Origin: CAYFKJ01 sp964343605
Lineage (GTDB): Bacteria; Pseudomonadota; Alphaproteobacteria; UBA2966
NCBI GenBank assembly: GCA_964343605.1
Contig: CAYFKJ010000007.1
Location: forward strand, 192,865 to 256,864
Reading direction: 5' to 3'
Length of the DNA stretch: 64,000 nt
A program made the position numbers and the translations under genes. Shown one piece after another: positions 1 to 8,440 of this stretch. The notes below the pieces were generated by a model that saw nothing but the letters and a program-made list of their open reading frames with translations, ran no database searches and was not told where the DNA came from. Each line of letters opens with the position of its first letter. The stretch's first letter is position 1.

Positions 1-830
1 TTGGTGTCGTCGCCGATTTCCACCATGGGCAGGCGAACCTCGGCCGTCGCGCGGCCCAGCAGACTGACGGCGTACTTGACCGGACTCGGGCTGGTTTCCG
101 CAAACAGCGCGATATGCAGCGGCAGCAGACGGTCCTGGTATTCCAGAGCCGCAGCGAAGTCGTTTGCCTCGCAGGCGTTCTGGAATTCAGCGCAGGCCCG
201 GGGTGCGGCGTTCGCGGTGACGGAAATGCAGCCGTCGCCGCCGTGCGCCCGGACGGAAAGCGCAATGGCATCCTCGCCCGAAAGCTGGCAGAACTCCGAT
301 CCCAGCAGCATGCGCATGGCGCTGACCCGGTCGGGCGCGCCGGTGCTGTCCTTGACGCCGACGATATTGGGCAATTCGGCCAATTCCGCCATGGTCTTGG
401 TCGTCATGTTGACGACCGAGCGGCCAGGGATGTTGTAGATGATGATCGGGATGTTGATCGCATCGTTGATGGCCTTGTAGTGCTGGTAAAGGCCTTCTTG
501 GGTCGGCTTGTTGTAATAGGGCGTGACGATCAGGACGGCGTCGGCGCCGGCCTGCTCGGCATGCTGCGACAGTTCCACGGCTTCGGCCGTGCAGTTCGAG
601 CCCGCGCCGGCGATCACGGGCACCCGCCCCGCCGCCGCCTCGATGCAGAGTTCCACCACGCGTTTGTGTTCGTCATGGCTCAACGTGGGAGATTCGCCCG
701 TGGTGCCGCAGGGCACCAGGCCGTGACTGCCTTCCTCGATCTGCCATTCGACAAAAGCCTGGAAGGCTTCCTCGTCGACGGCGCCGTCGCGGAACGGCGT
801 GATGAGCGCCGGAATTGAACCAGAAAACAT
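1..830 (-). CDS. dapA: 4-hydroxy-tetrahydrodipicolinate synthase, C-terminus cut by window edge
   Basis: Condenses pyruvate with aspartate semialdehyde in the cytoplasm, the first committed step of lysine and diaminopimelate synthesis. The reverse strand from the ATG at 830 translates as MFSGSIPALITPFRDG, followed by the family motifs PCGTTGESPTL (substrate pocket), IIYNIPGRSV (catalytic Tyr) and GVKDSTG (Schiff-base Lys). About 276 residues are visible of a family length near 290, so only the last few codons are missing at the left edge. It is transcribed divergently from the lytic transglycosylase, a cell-wall gene. Confidence 0.95.
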   Translation of the reverse strand, partial: MFSGSIPALITPFRDGAVDEEAFQAFVEWQIEEGSHGLVPCGTTGESPTLSHDEHKRVVELCIEAAAGRVPVIAGAGSNCTAEAVELSQHAEQAGADAVLIVTPYYNKPTQEGLYQHYKAINDAINIPIIIYNIPGRSVVNMTTKTMAELAELPNIVGVKDSTGAPDRVSAMRMLLGSEFCQLSGEDAIALSVRAHGGDGCISVTANAAPRACAEFQNACEANDFAAALEYQDRLLPLHIALFAETSPSPVKYAVSLLGRATAEVRLPMVEIGDDT

Positions 831-947
831 AGCTGCATCCCCTGAGTCTGGAAATTTCGTGCAAAATAGCGACGATATGGCGTCGCGGCAAGCACATGAC
901 ATAAACTATTGCCTGTGTTGACGAGGGTGTACGGCATTTTGAGGCTC

Positions 948-3017
948 ATGAATCTCCTAACATCCGGAGCGGCAGCGGCGGTGCTGATGGGCGCGCTGAT
1001 GATCGTCGCGCCTGCGTCGGCGTTGGACGTGGCCACCGGCGACGATCGGGATTCCACCCTGAAGCGGACCGTCCCGCCCCTGCCCAAATTCAAACCGCCG
1101 CGCCTGCTCGAAGAAAAACTCAAGCCCTCGGACTACAAGCTCTACCGGTCCGCCTTCGCCGCCGCCAAGCTGAAACGCTGGAAAACCGCCCACCGCCTTG
1201 CCGCACGCGCCCAGGATCCGCTACCCGCGAAAGTCCTGCGGTGGCTGCACTACAGTCAGCCGGCGCCGGGTGTCACGTTCGAAACGCTCACGGCGTTTAT
1301 CGAAGCGAACCCCGCCTGGCCCCGGCAAAATGACATGCTGCGCAATGCCGAGCATGCGATCACGAGCCGCACCCCGGAGGACGACGTCGTCGCCTGGTTC
1401 GAAAGGCACCCGCCCCTCACGGGCGCCGGCAAACAGCGCCTGGCTGAAATCATGATCAAGAAGGGCGATGAAGAAAGCGGCATCGCGCTGCTGCGCGACG
1501 CCTGGATCAACGGCAAGTTTCCCAGCCGCCAGGAACGCAATTTCCTGAGGCGCCACCGCAAGAAACTGAACCGGGACGACCATGCCGCCCGCCTCGACCG
1601 TCTCCTGTGGGACCGCCAGCGGCGGGGGGCGCGCCGCATGATGCGGCGGGTCGACAGCGGGCAGCGCGCGCTGGCGCACGCCCGGCTCGCCCTGATGGAG
1701 TTTGCCGGCGGCGTCGACGGCGCGATCGCACGGGTACCCGAAGCCCTGCGCGACGACCCCGGACTGGTATACGAACGGGTGCGCTGGCGCCGACGCAAGA
1801 ATTTTCCGATCCGCGCCGCGGAATTGCTGCTGCCCCCGGCACCGCCTATTGAGGACGTAGGACCGCGGCCCAAGAAGTGGTGGGCGGAACGGCATATGCT
1901 CGCGCGGCGACTGCTGGGCAAGGGCCACGTAAGCGACGCCTACAAGCTGGTCCGCGATCACGGCCAAACCGACCGAGGCGCCATCGCGGAGGCGGAAAAC
2001 CTGGCGGGCTGGATTGCCTTGACGCAGTTGGCCGATCCGGCCACCGCATTGGCTCACTTCAAGCGCCTTCACGGCATGGTGCGCTTCCCCGTGAGCATCG
2101 CCCGGGGCGCCTATTGGGCGGCGAGGGCCGCCGCCGCCATGGGACGCAAGGACGACGCGCTGGCCTGGTATGCCGACGCGGCACGTTTCCCCAACACCTA
2201 CTACGGCCATCTCGCCACCCTGGCGGTCGGCGAAACCACGGCCCCGGCCCTGCCGAAACAGGCGCACGCGAGTTGGGCGGAATCGAAGGCATTCGAAAAG
2301 CGTGAACTGGTCCGCGCCGTTATGTTGCTGGCCCAGTTGCGCGAGCGCGACCGGCTGCGGCCTTTCTTCCGCGCCCTCACCGATGCCGCCACGACGCCTG
2401 AGGAACACGCCCTGATCGCCGCCTTGGCCCGGAAATCGGGGCGCCGGGACATGGCCGTCGCCAGCGCCAAGCGGGCGGCGCAGGTCGGCGTTCCCCTGAT
2501 CCGGGAGAACTTCCCCATCGTCAATCTGCCGGGCCATGTGAAGGTCGAACGCGCCCTGCAGCTCGCCATCATCCGTCAGGAAAGCCAGTTCGATCCGGAA
2601 GCCGTCAGCCATGCGGGCGCACGCGGCCTGATGCAGCTCATGCCGGCGACAGCCCGCAAGGTCGCGGCCAAAAAACGGATGCGGTACACCCGCCGCCGGC
2701 TGACCAAGGATCCCCGCTTCAATGTCACGTTGGGCACCGCCTACATCGCGGAACTGCTGGACATCTACAAGGGCTCATACGTCCTTGCCGTCGCCGCCTA
2801 CAACGCCGGCACGCCGCGGGTGCGGCGCTGGATCCGGAATTTCGGGGACCCGCGCCATGCGGAAGTCGACGCCGTCAACTGGGTCGAATCGATCCCGTTC
2901 AGCGAAACCCGCAACTACGTCCAGCGCGTCATGGAAGGCGTTCAGGTCTACCGCCAACGCATGGCCGGACGGACGGGACGCGTGCGCCTCGCCCTTCTGG
3001 AAGATCTTAATCGCTAA
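948..3017 (+). CDS. Soluble lytic murein transglycosylase (SLT family)
   Basis: Predicted periplasmic enzyme cleaving the MurNAc-GlcNAc bond of peptidoglycan with anhydro-sugar formation. The ATG at 948 starts a signal peptide (MNLLTSGAAAAVLMGAL..APASA), so I prefer it to an in-frame TTG at 909. A long helical, superhelix-like N-terminal part precedes the C-terminal SLT domain, which shows the catalytic Glu in IIRQESQFDPEA, then GARGLMQLMPATA and AVAAYNAGTPRVRRW. The length of about 689 aa fits the Slt70-like group. It stands alone, divergent from dapA and with its own downstream gap. Confidence 0.93.
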   Translation: MNLLTSGAAAAVLMGALMIVAPASALDVATGDDRDSTLKRTVPPLPKFKPPRLLEEKLKPSDYKLYRSAFAAAKLKRWKTAHRLAARAQDPLPAKVLRWLHYSQPAPGVTFETLTAFIEANPAWPRQNDMLRNAEHAITSRTPEDDVVAWFERHPPLTGAGKQRLAEIMIKKGDEESGIALLRDAWINGKFPSRQERNFLRRHRKKLNRDDHAARLDRLLWDRQRRGARRMMRRVDSGQRALAHARLALMEFAGGVDGAIARVPEALRDDPGLVYERVRWRRRKNFPIRAAELLLPPAPPIEDVGPRPKKWWAERHMLARRLLGKGHVSDAYKLVRDHGQTDRGAIAEAENLAGWIALTQLADPATALAHFKRLHGMVRFPVSIARGAYWAARAAAAMGRKDDALAWYADAARFPNTYYGHLATLAVGETTAPALPKQAHASWAESKAFEKRELVRAVMLLAQLRERDRLRPFFRALTDAATTPEEHALIAALARKSGRRDMAVASAKRAAQVGVPLIRENFPIVNLPGHVKVERALQLAIIRQESQFDPEAVSHAGARGLMQLMPATARKVAAKKRMRYTRRRLTKDPRFNVTLGTAYIAELLDIYKGSYVLAVAAYNAGTPRVRRWIRNFGDPRHAEVDAVNWVESIPFSETRNYVQRVMEGVQVYRQRMAGRTGRVRLALLEDLNR

Positions 3018-3096
3018 CCCTCATCTTCACGCCCCGGTGTGTTGCGTTCAGTCGCCACAGAGGTAGGATCGCGTTGGCATTCGAGGGAGTAACCAG

Positions 3097-3783
3097 ATGA
3101 CCGACAAGCTTGAGAACATTTCGGCCTGTGTGTTCGACGCCTACGGCACGCTGTTCGACGTCAACGCCGCGGCCGCCCATTGCGCGGACGAATTGGGCGA
3201 CAAATGGCAGCCTTTGGCCGAGGTCTGGCGCACCAAGCAGTTGCAGTACACTTGGCTGCGCTCCTTGATGAAGCGGCACACGCCGTTCTGGCAAGTCACC
3301 ACCGACGCCCTGGACTACGCCATGGATACCGTCGGTCTTGCGGACGACGACCTCAGATCGCGCCTGTTGGATCTTTACATGAGCCTGGACGCCTACCCGG
3401 AAGTGAAGGAGGTGCTGACGGCGCTGAAGGACGGTGGGTTCAAGACCGCCATCCTTTCCAACGGATCACCGGAAATGCTGCAATCGGCTGTCGATAATGC
3501 GGACATCGCCGGTGTCCTGGATGCGGTGTTGTCCGTCGAGGATGTCGGTATCTACAAACCCGATCCGTCGGTCTACCAGATGGCCGTCGATCATTTCGCC
3601 ATCACCCCGGCCGAGGTCTCATTCCAATCGTCCAACGCCTGGGACGCGGCGGCGGCGGCAACCTTCGGCTTCCGCGTCGTCTGGGTGAACCGCTTCGGCC
3701 AGGCCAAGGAGCGCCTGCCCGATCAACCGGATATCGAAGTCGACAGCTTGAGCCACCTGCCCGCCATCGTTGGAGCCGTTTAA
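3097..3783 (+). CDS. HAD-superfamily haloacid dehalogenase, type II
   Basis: Family enzymes hydrolyse L-2-haloacids through an aspartyl ester. The nucleophile Asp14 is in VFDAYGTLFD, the Ser of motif II in ILSNGSPEML, the Lys in IYKPDPSVY, and the dehalogenase-specific SSNAWD sits near residue 176. At 228 aa it has the normal length. The start has a clear RBS (gagggag) before ATG 3097. It overlaps the next gene by one base (TAATG), so the hydrolase gene is co-transcribed. The true substrate cannot be read from sequence; many chromosomal members act on other small phosphorylated or halogenated acids. Confidence 0.88.
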   Translation: MTDKLENISACVFDAYGTLFDVNAAAAHCADELGDKWQPLAEVWRTKQLQYTWLRSLMKRHTPFWQVTTDALDYAMDTVGLADDDLRSRLLDLYMSLDAYPEVKEVLTALKDGGFKTAILSNGSPEMLQSAVDNADIAGVLDAVLSVEDVGIYKPDPSVYQMAVDHFAITPAEVSFQSSNAWDAAAAATFGFRVVWVNRFGQAKERLPDQPDIEVDSLSHLPAIVGAV

Positions 3784-4649
3784 TGGCGGAGGACGGGCCG
3801 GGCTACCGGGAAGGAACATATTCGGCGGACGATGGCCTGGCGCTTTATTACCGGGACTACGGTGATCCCCTTTGGTCGGCCACGCCGGTTCTCTGCCTTG
3901 GCGGTCTGACCCGGAACGCCGCGGATTTCGACGATCTGGCGGCGCATCTAGCGGCCCTGCAACGCCGCGTGATCACGCCGGACTACAGGGGCCGGGGCCG
4001 GTCGGCCTACGACCCGGACTGGCGGAATTACAGGGCGGAAGTCCACGTCGGCGACATCGAAGCCCTCCTGACCTCACTCAACGTGCATCGGGTAATCATC
4101 GTGGGCACATCCTTCGGTGGCCTCCTGGCGATGGGCCTGGCGGTGGTCCGGGCGACGGCGCTGGCCGGCGTTGTGCTTAACGACGTTGGTCCGGAAATCG
4201 ACAGCGAAGGCCTGGACCGGATCGCCGACTACGTCGGAACGCCGGTCACGCCGGCGTCGTGGGACGAAGCCGCACGCCAGCTGATGCATCTCTACAGCCC
4301 GGTCTATCCGGACCTCGACGAGGACGGTTGGATGGACATGGCGCGCAGCACTTACCGCGAAAACGAAAGCGGCGAGCTGCACCTCGATTACGATCTGAAC
4401 CTGGGCAAAGCCATGGCGGCGGCAGGCCCACCCGATGAAATGTGGGCCTATTTCAAGGCGTTGGAAAAAATACCGACGCTCGCCATCCGGGGCGCGATTT
4501 CGGATATACTGAGCGTCGACGTGTTTGACCGTATGGCCGAAATCAAACCCGACCTTCGGCGCGTCACGGTCAAAAACCGCGGGCACGTCCCCTTGCTCGA
4601 TGAGCCCGAATGCCTTGAGGCGATTGATGACTTCATTGCAAACCTCTAG
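3783..4649 (+). CDS. Alpha/beta-fold hydrolase
   Basis: 288-aa hydrolase with the nucleophile elbow GTSFGG (Ser near residue 110), an oxyanion region in LCLGGLTRNAADF, and the catalytic His in NRGHVPLLDEP. No signal peptide is seen, so it is cytoplasmic. It resembles 3-oxoadipate enol-lactonase/epoxide-hydrolase-like esterases, but the substrate is unknown. The start codon overlaps the dehalogenase stop, and its last 23 bases overlap the following PLP enzyme, giving a tight three-gene run. Confidence 0.88.
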   Translation: MAEDGPGYREGTYSADDGLALYYRDYGDPLWSATPVLCLGGLTRNAADFDDLAAHLAALQRRVITPDYRGRGRSAYDPDWRNYRAEVHVGDIEALLTSLNVHRVIIVGTSFGGLLAMGLAVVRATALAGVVLNDVGPEIDSEGLDRIADYVGTPVTPASWDEAARQLMHLYSPVYPDLDEDGWMDMARSTYRENESGELHLDYDLNLGKAMAAAGPPDEMWAYFKALEKIPTLAIRGAISDILSVDVFDRMAEIKPDLRRVTVKNRGHVPLLDEPECLEAIDDFIANL

Positions 4650-5646
4650 CCCCGTCGCCCCCATCCCCACCATCGACGACGTTCGCGCCGCTGCCCAACG
4701 GCTCGAAGGTTTGGCGGTGCGCACGCCGCTCCTGGAATCCCCGCTGCTCAACGCCCGCTTTGGCTGCCGTCTGCTGGTCAAGCCCGAGGTCCTCCAGCGT
4801 ACGGGATCGTTCAAGTTTCGCGGCGCTTTCAACCACGTCAGCCAACTGACGAGCGAGCAGCGCCGCTCGGGCGTCGTTGCGTTTTCATCGGGCAATCATG
4901 CTCAAGGGGTTGCCTCAGCGGCGGAAATCCTCGGTACCCCGGCCACTATCATCATGCCGTCGGATGCGCCGACGTTGAAAGTCTCCAACACCCGCGCCTA
5001 CGGCGCCGAAGTCCGGCTTTATGATCGCGACGGAGAAAGCCGGGAATCCATCGGCTCCGCCCTGGCGGCGGAGACCGGCGCCTGCCTGGTCCGCCCGTAT
5101 GACGATCCCTGGGTGATCGCCGGACAGGGCACGGTCGGGCTCGAGATCGCGCAGCAATGCCGGGAGCGCAACATCGAACCCGACGCCGTCCTGACCCCGG
5201 CGGGTGGCGGCGGGCTGATTGCCGGGACGTCGCTGGCGCTGGAAGCCGAAATGCCGGACACGGAAGTCTATTCCTGTGAACCCGACGGCTTCGACGACCA
5301 TCGCCGTTCCCTTCAGGCCGGAGAGCGGACCGCCAACGAGCATGGCGCGTCGAGTTTCTGCGACGCCCTGCTGGCGCCAATTCCGGGCGAAATGACGTTT
5401 TCGGTAAACCGCACGCGGTTGGCCGGTGGATTTTCGGTCAGCGACGATGAGGTCGCCTACGCCATGGCAACCGCCTTCCGCGACCTGAAGATCGTCGTCG
5501 AGCCGGGCGGTGCGGTGGCGTTGGCGGCCGTGCTGGCCGGACGCATGGAAGTGGCGGGCAAGACGCTGGTCGTGGTCATCTCCGGCGGCAATGCCGATCC
5601 GGAAGTGTTTTCAAAGGTCCTGAAGGATACCGCAGAGCGGTTTTGA
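4627..5646 (+). CDS. Threonine/serine dehydratase-like PLP enzyme
   Basis: Fold type II PLP enzyme of 339 aa. It carries the Lys motif TGSFKFRGAF, the SSGNHAQGVA substrate loop and the glycine phosphate-binding loop PAGGGGLIAG. The family deaminates L-threonine or L-serine to 2-oxo acids; some members are 3-hydroxyaspartate dehydratases or serine racemases. There is no C-terminal ACT regulatory domain, which favours a catabolic rather than a biosynthetic IlvA. I chose ATG 4627 because the homologous region starts soon after it; it lies inside the end of the hydrolase gene. Confidence 0.88.
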   Translation: MTSLQTSSPVAPIPTIDDVRAAAQRLEGLAVRTPLLESPLLNARFGCRLLVKPEVLQRTGSFKFRGAFNHVSQLTSEQRRSGVVAFSSGNHAQGVASAAEILGTPATIIMPSDAPTLKVSNTRAYGAEVRLYDRDGESRESIGSALAAETGACLVRPYDDPWVIAGQGTVGLEIAQQCRERNIEPDAVLTPAGGGGLIAGTSLALEAEMPDTEVYSCEPDGFDDHRRSLQAGERTANEHGASSFCDALLAPIPGEMTFSVNRTRLAGGFSVSDDEVAYAMATAFRDLKIVVEPGGAVALAAVLAGRMEVAGKTLVVVISGGNADPEVFSKVLKDTAERF

Positions 5647-5652
5647 TCCCGG

Positions 5653-6153
5653 TTATTCGGTGGCCTCGCACTGAACGTCGGTGAACGTTCCGAAAATCGT
5701 GGTTTTGCCGCCCGTCGTGTTGCGCGCCCACTCGATGCGCAGTCGCTTGACGACGCGTGGACCGAAGGTCTCCACGGCAATTTCGTAGAGTCGTTCCTCC
5801 GCCTCCCCCCGCGCTTCCTTCTTGTTGCGGGAAGGAATGGGATGGTCGTGCAAATCGACCAGAAAGGCGTCCGCCAGGGAATAGCGGTTCTGACAGACCA
5901 GATTGGCGTGATCGCGCGTCGTCAGCCAGAGAATAACCGTGGCGTGCTCATAGCCCGTAATGCTTTTGCCCCTGACGATGGGCTGGGACATCGATTCCAT
6001 CACGACGTCGCCCTTCGGCGGCGCTTCGGCCTGCGGCTGTGCGGTTTGGGCGTTGGCCGGGCCGATAGCCATCACGATTCCGGCAAGGAGGCAGAGGGCC
6101 GAAATCGTCAGCCGCCCGGCAATTTTTTGTGTGGCGTCACTCAAATTTTTCAT
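5653..6153 (-). CDS. Hypothetical secreted protein
   Basis: 166 aa with a signal-peptide-like N-terminus (hydrophobic ISALCLLAGIVMAIG, then PANAQ cleavage). The mature part has a proline/alanine linker and a compact domain with VILWLTTRD, LVDLHDHPIP and RIEWARN. I do not recognise the family. It has an even number of cysteines (two) in the mature protein, compatible with a disulfide in the periplasm. It converges with the dehydratase gene and is separated by about 100 bases from the receiver-kinase gene that lies downstream on the same strand. Function unknown. Confidence 0.75.
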   Translation of the reverse strand: MKNLSDATQKIAGRLTISALCLLAGIVMAIGPANAQTAQPQAEAPPKGDVVMESMSQPIVRGKSITGYEHATVILWLTTRDHANLVCQNRYSLADAFLVDLHDHPIPSRNKKEARGEAEERLYEIAVETFGPRVVKRLRIEWARNTTGGKTTIFGTFTDVQCEATE

Positions 6154-6250
6154 CGCGATACAATTTGGTCATTCCGACCCGAGTGCCAGTGTCGAATTTC
6201 GTCAATCTCCGGTGAAAAGTCAAAAAAAGCTTCTGTGACTTTGCGGCACG

Positions 6251-7453
6251 TCAATCCTCGCCTTCTATGCGACTTCGGGGAAAAGACACCTTTACGGTTG
6301 AACCAACACCCACTTCGCTCTCGACATTCAAGGCCCCGCCATGGAGCTCGGTGAGGGCGTTGGCGATCGAGAGGCCCAGGCCGACGCCGACGTTCTTTCG
6401 GTCAAATCCGGTGTCGGTCTGACCGAACGGCGTCATGATTTGACGCACGTGCTCCGGCGCGATACCGCAGCCCTGGTCGGCAATGACGAGGTCGAGTCCG
6501 CCGTCTGCGTTGCGTTCCGTTTGCACGCTGACGACGCCGGTATCGGAAAATTTGACGGCGTTGGACAACAGGTTGCCGATGATGCGCTTGACCATGGCGG
6601 GGTCGGCAAAAAGCCTGGGCAGATCGGCCGGCTTGCCATACGACAGTTCGACGCCTTTTTCGCGCGCCCGTTCCTCAAAAAGGTGTTTTACCGCCTCCAC
6701 GGCCTCGCGAAGGTCGACCCAGCGGTCCAGCGGCTTGTGCCTTCCGGCTTCGGCGTGGGAAATGTCGAGGATGTCGTTGATAACCGACAACAGGCCGTGC
6801 GCGCTGTCGTGAATTTCGCCGAGATACCCCTGATACTGGTCGTTCACCGGGCCGGACGATTCCGAGCGCATGACGTCGGCGAACCCGATGATGGCGTTGA
6901 GCGGGGTGCGCAGTTCATGACCGATAATCGCTAGAAATTCCGATTTTGCCCGGCTTCCGGCTTCCGCGGTTTCCATAGCGGTCCTGAGTTCCCTGGTACG
7001 TTCGGCGATTTTCTCCTCCAACACCAGGTTTTGTTCCTTGATCTGTTTGTGCAGGAGCCGCACTTCCAGCATGTTGCGGACGCGCATCAAGGCCTCCGAG
7101 TGATCGACGGGCTTGTTGAGGAAATCCTTGGCGCCTGCCGCCAAGGCCTTGATCCGGGTGTCCATGTCGGTTTGTGCGGTTAGAACCAGGATCGGCACAT
7201 AGTCGTCACCGGCGATATCCCTCAGTTGCGCCATGACCTCGAAACCGTCGACGAACGGCATGCGGATATCGAGCAGGACCAGATCATGGCGGGCCGCCTC
7301 GTACATCCCCTTGGCCAGCCGCGAATCGGTTGTGCTTTCGACATTCTCATAGCCTGCCCGGCGCAGCATTTTCTCCATGATGGAGACGTTGGCCGGATTG
7401 TCGTCGACAATAAGCAGACGTGCTGTACGGAGATGTTCTGGCAGATCACTCAT
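6251..7453 (-). CDS. Response regulator-histidine kinase hybrid (REC-HisKA-HATPase)
   Basis: 400-aa soluble signalling protein. Residues about 12-125 form a receiver with phospho-acceptor Asp62 (LVLLDIRMP) and Lys in LNKPVD. A coiled coil follows (about 132-165), then HisKA with His179 (IIGHELRTPLNAI) and an HATPase domain with DQGCGI and GVGLGLSIANAL. No membrane segment, so its input must come through phosphorylation of the receiver or through the coiled coil. The H-box and G-box style is that of the PleC/DivJ-type kinases seen elsewhere in the window. Monocistronic, with a long gene-free region upstream. Confidence 0.92.
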   Translation of the reverse strand: MSDLPEHLRTARLLIVDDNPANVSIMEKMLRRAGYENVESTTDSRLAKGMYEAARHDLVLLDIRMPFVDGFEVMAQLRDIAGDDYVPILVLTAQTDMDTRIKALAAGAKDFLNKPVDHSEALMRVRNMLEVRLLHKQIKEQNLVLEEKIAERTRELRTAMETAEAGSRAKSEFLAIIGHELRTPLNAIIGFADVMRSESSGPVNDQYQGYLGEIHDSAHGLLSVINDILDISHAEAGRHKPLDRWVDLREAVEAVKHLFEERAREKGVELSYGKPADLPRLFADPAMVKRIIGNLLSNAVKFSDTGVVSVQTERNADGGLDLVIADQGCGIAPEHVRQIMTPFGQTDTGFDRKNVGVGLGLSIANALTELHGGALNVESEVGVGSTVKVSFPRSRIEGED

Positions 7454-8041
7454 GGCTCAAGAATCGATCTTTGGCTGCGAACAAACAAGCATTTACCCAG
7501 CGGCAAACACTCGATTTACCCCTGATTTCGAAATTGTGTCCCAAATTCTTGGGTCTTTCAGGAGTAATACATCGAGGAATTGCGGAGGGTGAGTCCGCCA
7601 ACTTAAACGGCAAAACTATTGTGACATAAACTGAAATTTTAGACCGAATTGGTTGACATACATATTGAGATACCTAGGGCACAATGCCAACTGAGTTCGG
7701 CTAAAATGCTGCCGAAAGCAGACTCCGTCTGGAATTCTATGACTGATCCGCTTATGAGCCGATGCGGACAACCGACTCGAAACCCTGAAGGCAATCAACA
7801 GATGTTCGACCGTTGGGCAAAAGGATTTCAAGCGAGTATTGGGCAAAGACCTTTTCGCGCCGTGCTCGCCTTAACTCGGCTTTCACCACTCCGGCTGGAT
7901 ATTTCCTAGCACAAGGATGATTCCTCCGAGGGATATCGCCGGGCAAAACACAAAACCCGCGCCACATGAAACACGCGAACGCGGGTCTTGAAGGTTTCGA
8001 TGCGGCGACCGCAGCACGGCGCCATCGGATGGACAAGCTGA
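7454..8041. other. Gene-poor stretch, about 590 bases
   Basis: No open frame here shows a recognisable domain or a good start with RBS. It serves at least as upstream region of the receiver-kinase on the minus strand. A short inverted repeat acccgcg/cgcgggt lies at about 7955-7985. As the next genes on the right are truncated, part of this stretch may be decayed coding DNA, but I could not identify any parent gene. Confidence 0.5.
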
Positions 8042-8347
8042 CGCAGCCGAGCTCAGTTGCGGAAAGACGTTCAGAGGCGCTGGGCGGAACTGGGTGGTTA
8101 CACCTGCCACGCCAAGGTTCTGGAATCGAAGGAATTCCGCAACGCCACGCCGTACAACGAAGCCTTCTACCAGTCCATGTTCATGGTTAAGGACTTCTGG
8201 GCCGTTCCGGAATTTGCTGAACTGCTGACGCAGATCAACAACCGGATCTATCCGTACATCGTCGGCGGCGAAGGTACCGCCCAGGCTGCTCTGGACGGCC
8301 TGGCCGGCGACTGGAACGCGACATTCAAGAAGTACGGTCGCAAGTAG
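8042..8347 (+). pseudogene. C-terminal fragment of a polyol/sugar ABC substrate-binding protein
   Basis: The frame gives VQRRWAELGGYTCHAKVL, then NATPYNEAF, MVKDFWAVPEFAELL and a final DWNATFKKYGRK. This is the tail of family 1 extracellular solute-binding proteins of the sorbitol/mannitol type. Only about 95 residues are left of roughly 430-580; a stop at 8039-8041 closes the frame and no signal peptide or binding lobe is present. It is therefore a remnant, followed by a permease remnant as in an intact sugar ABC operon. Confidence 0.85.
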
Positions 8348-8374
8348 TGGTACTCAACGCGTAAATGGTTCCTA

Positions 8375-8401
8375 GGGGTCGAAGGGTCATCCTTCGGCCC
8401 C
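8375..8401 (+). other. Intercistronic stem-loop between binding-protein and permease remnants
   Basis: The arms ggggtcgaagg and ccttcggcccc pair over 11 positions (one G-T wobble) around gtcat. Such hairpins often separate the binding-protein gene from permease genes in sugar ABC operons, protecting the upstream message. No T-run follows, so it is not a good terminator. It is retained although the upstream gene is truncated. Confidence 0.6.
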
Positions 8402-8440
8402 AGTTCCATCGAATAATTTCTGTCAGGAGCAATCGCAGCG

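Noticed and set aside
1221..2612. 463-aa minus-strand open frame
   Set aside because: Shadow of the lytic transglycosylase; high GC keeps antisense frames open. No domain pattern.
7616..8036. Minus-strand open frames in the gene-poor stretch
   Set aside because: No recognisable domain, no RBS, and composition of the translations is atypical; possibly old gene debris.
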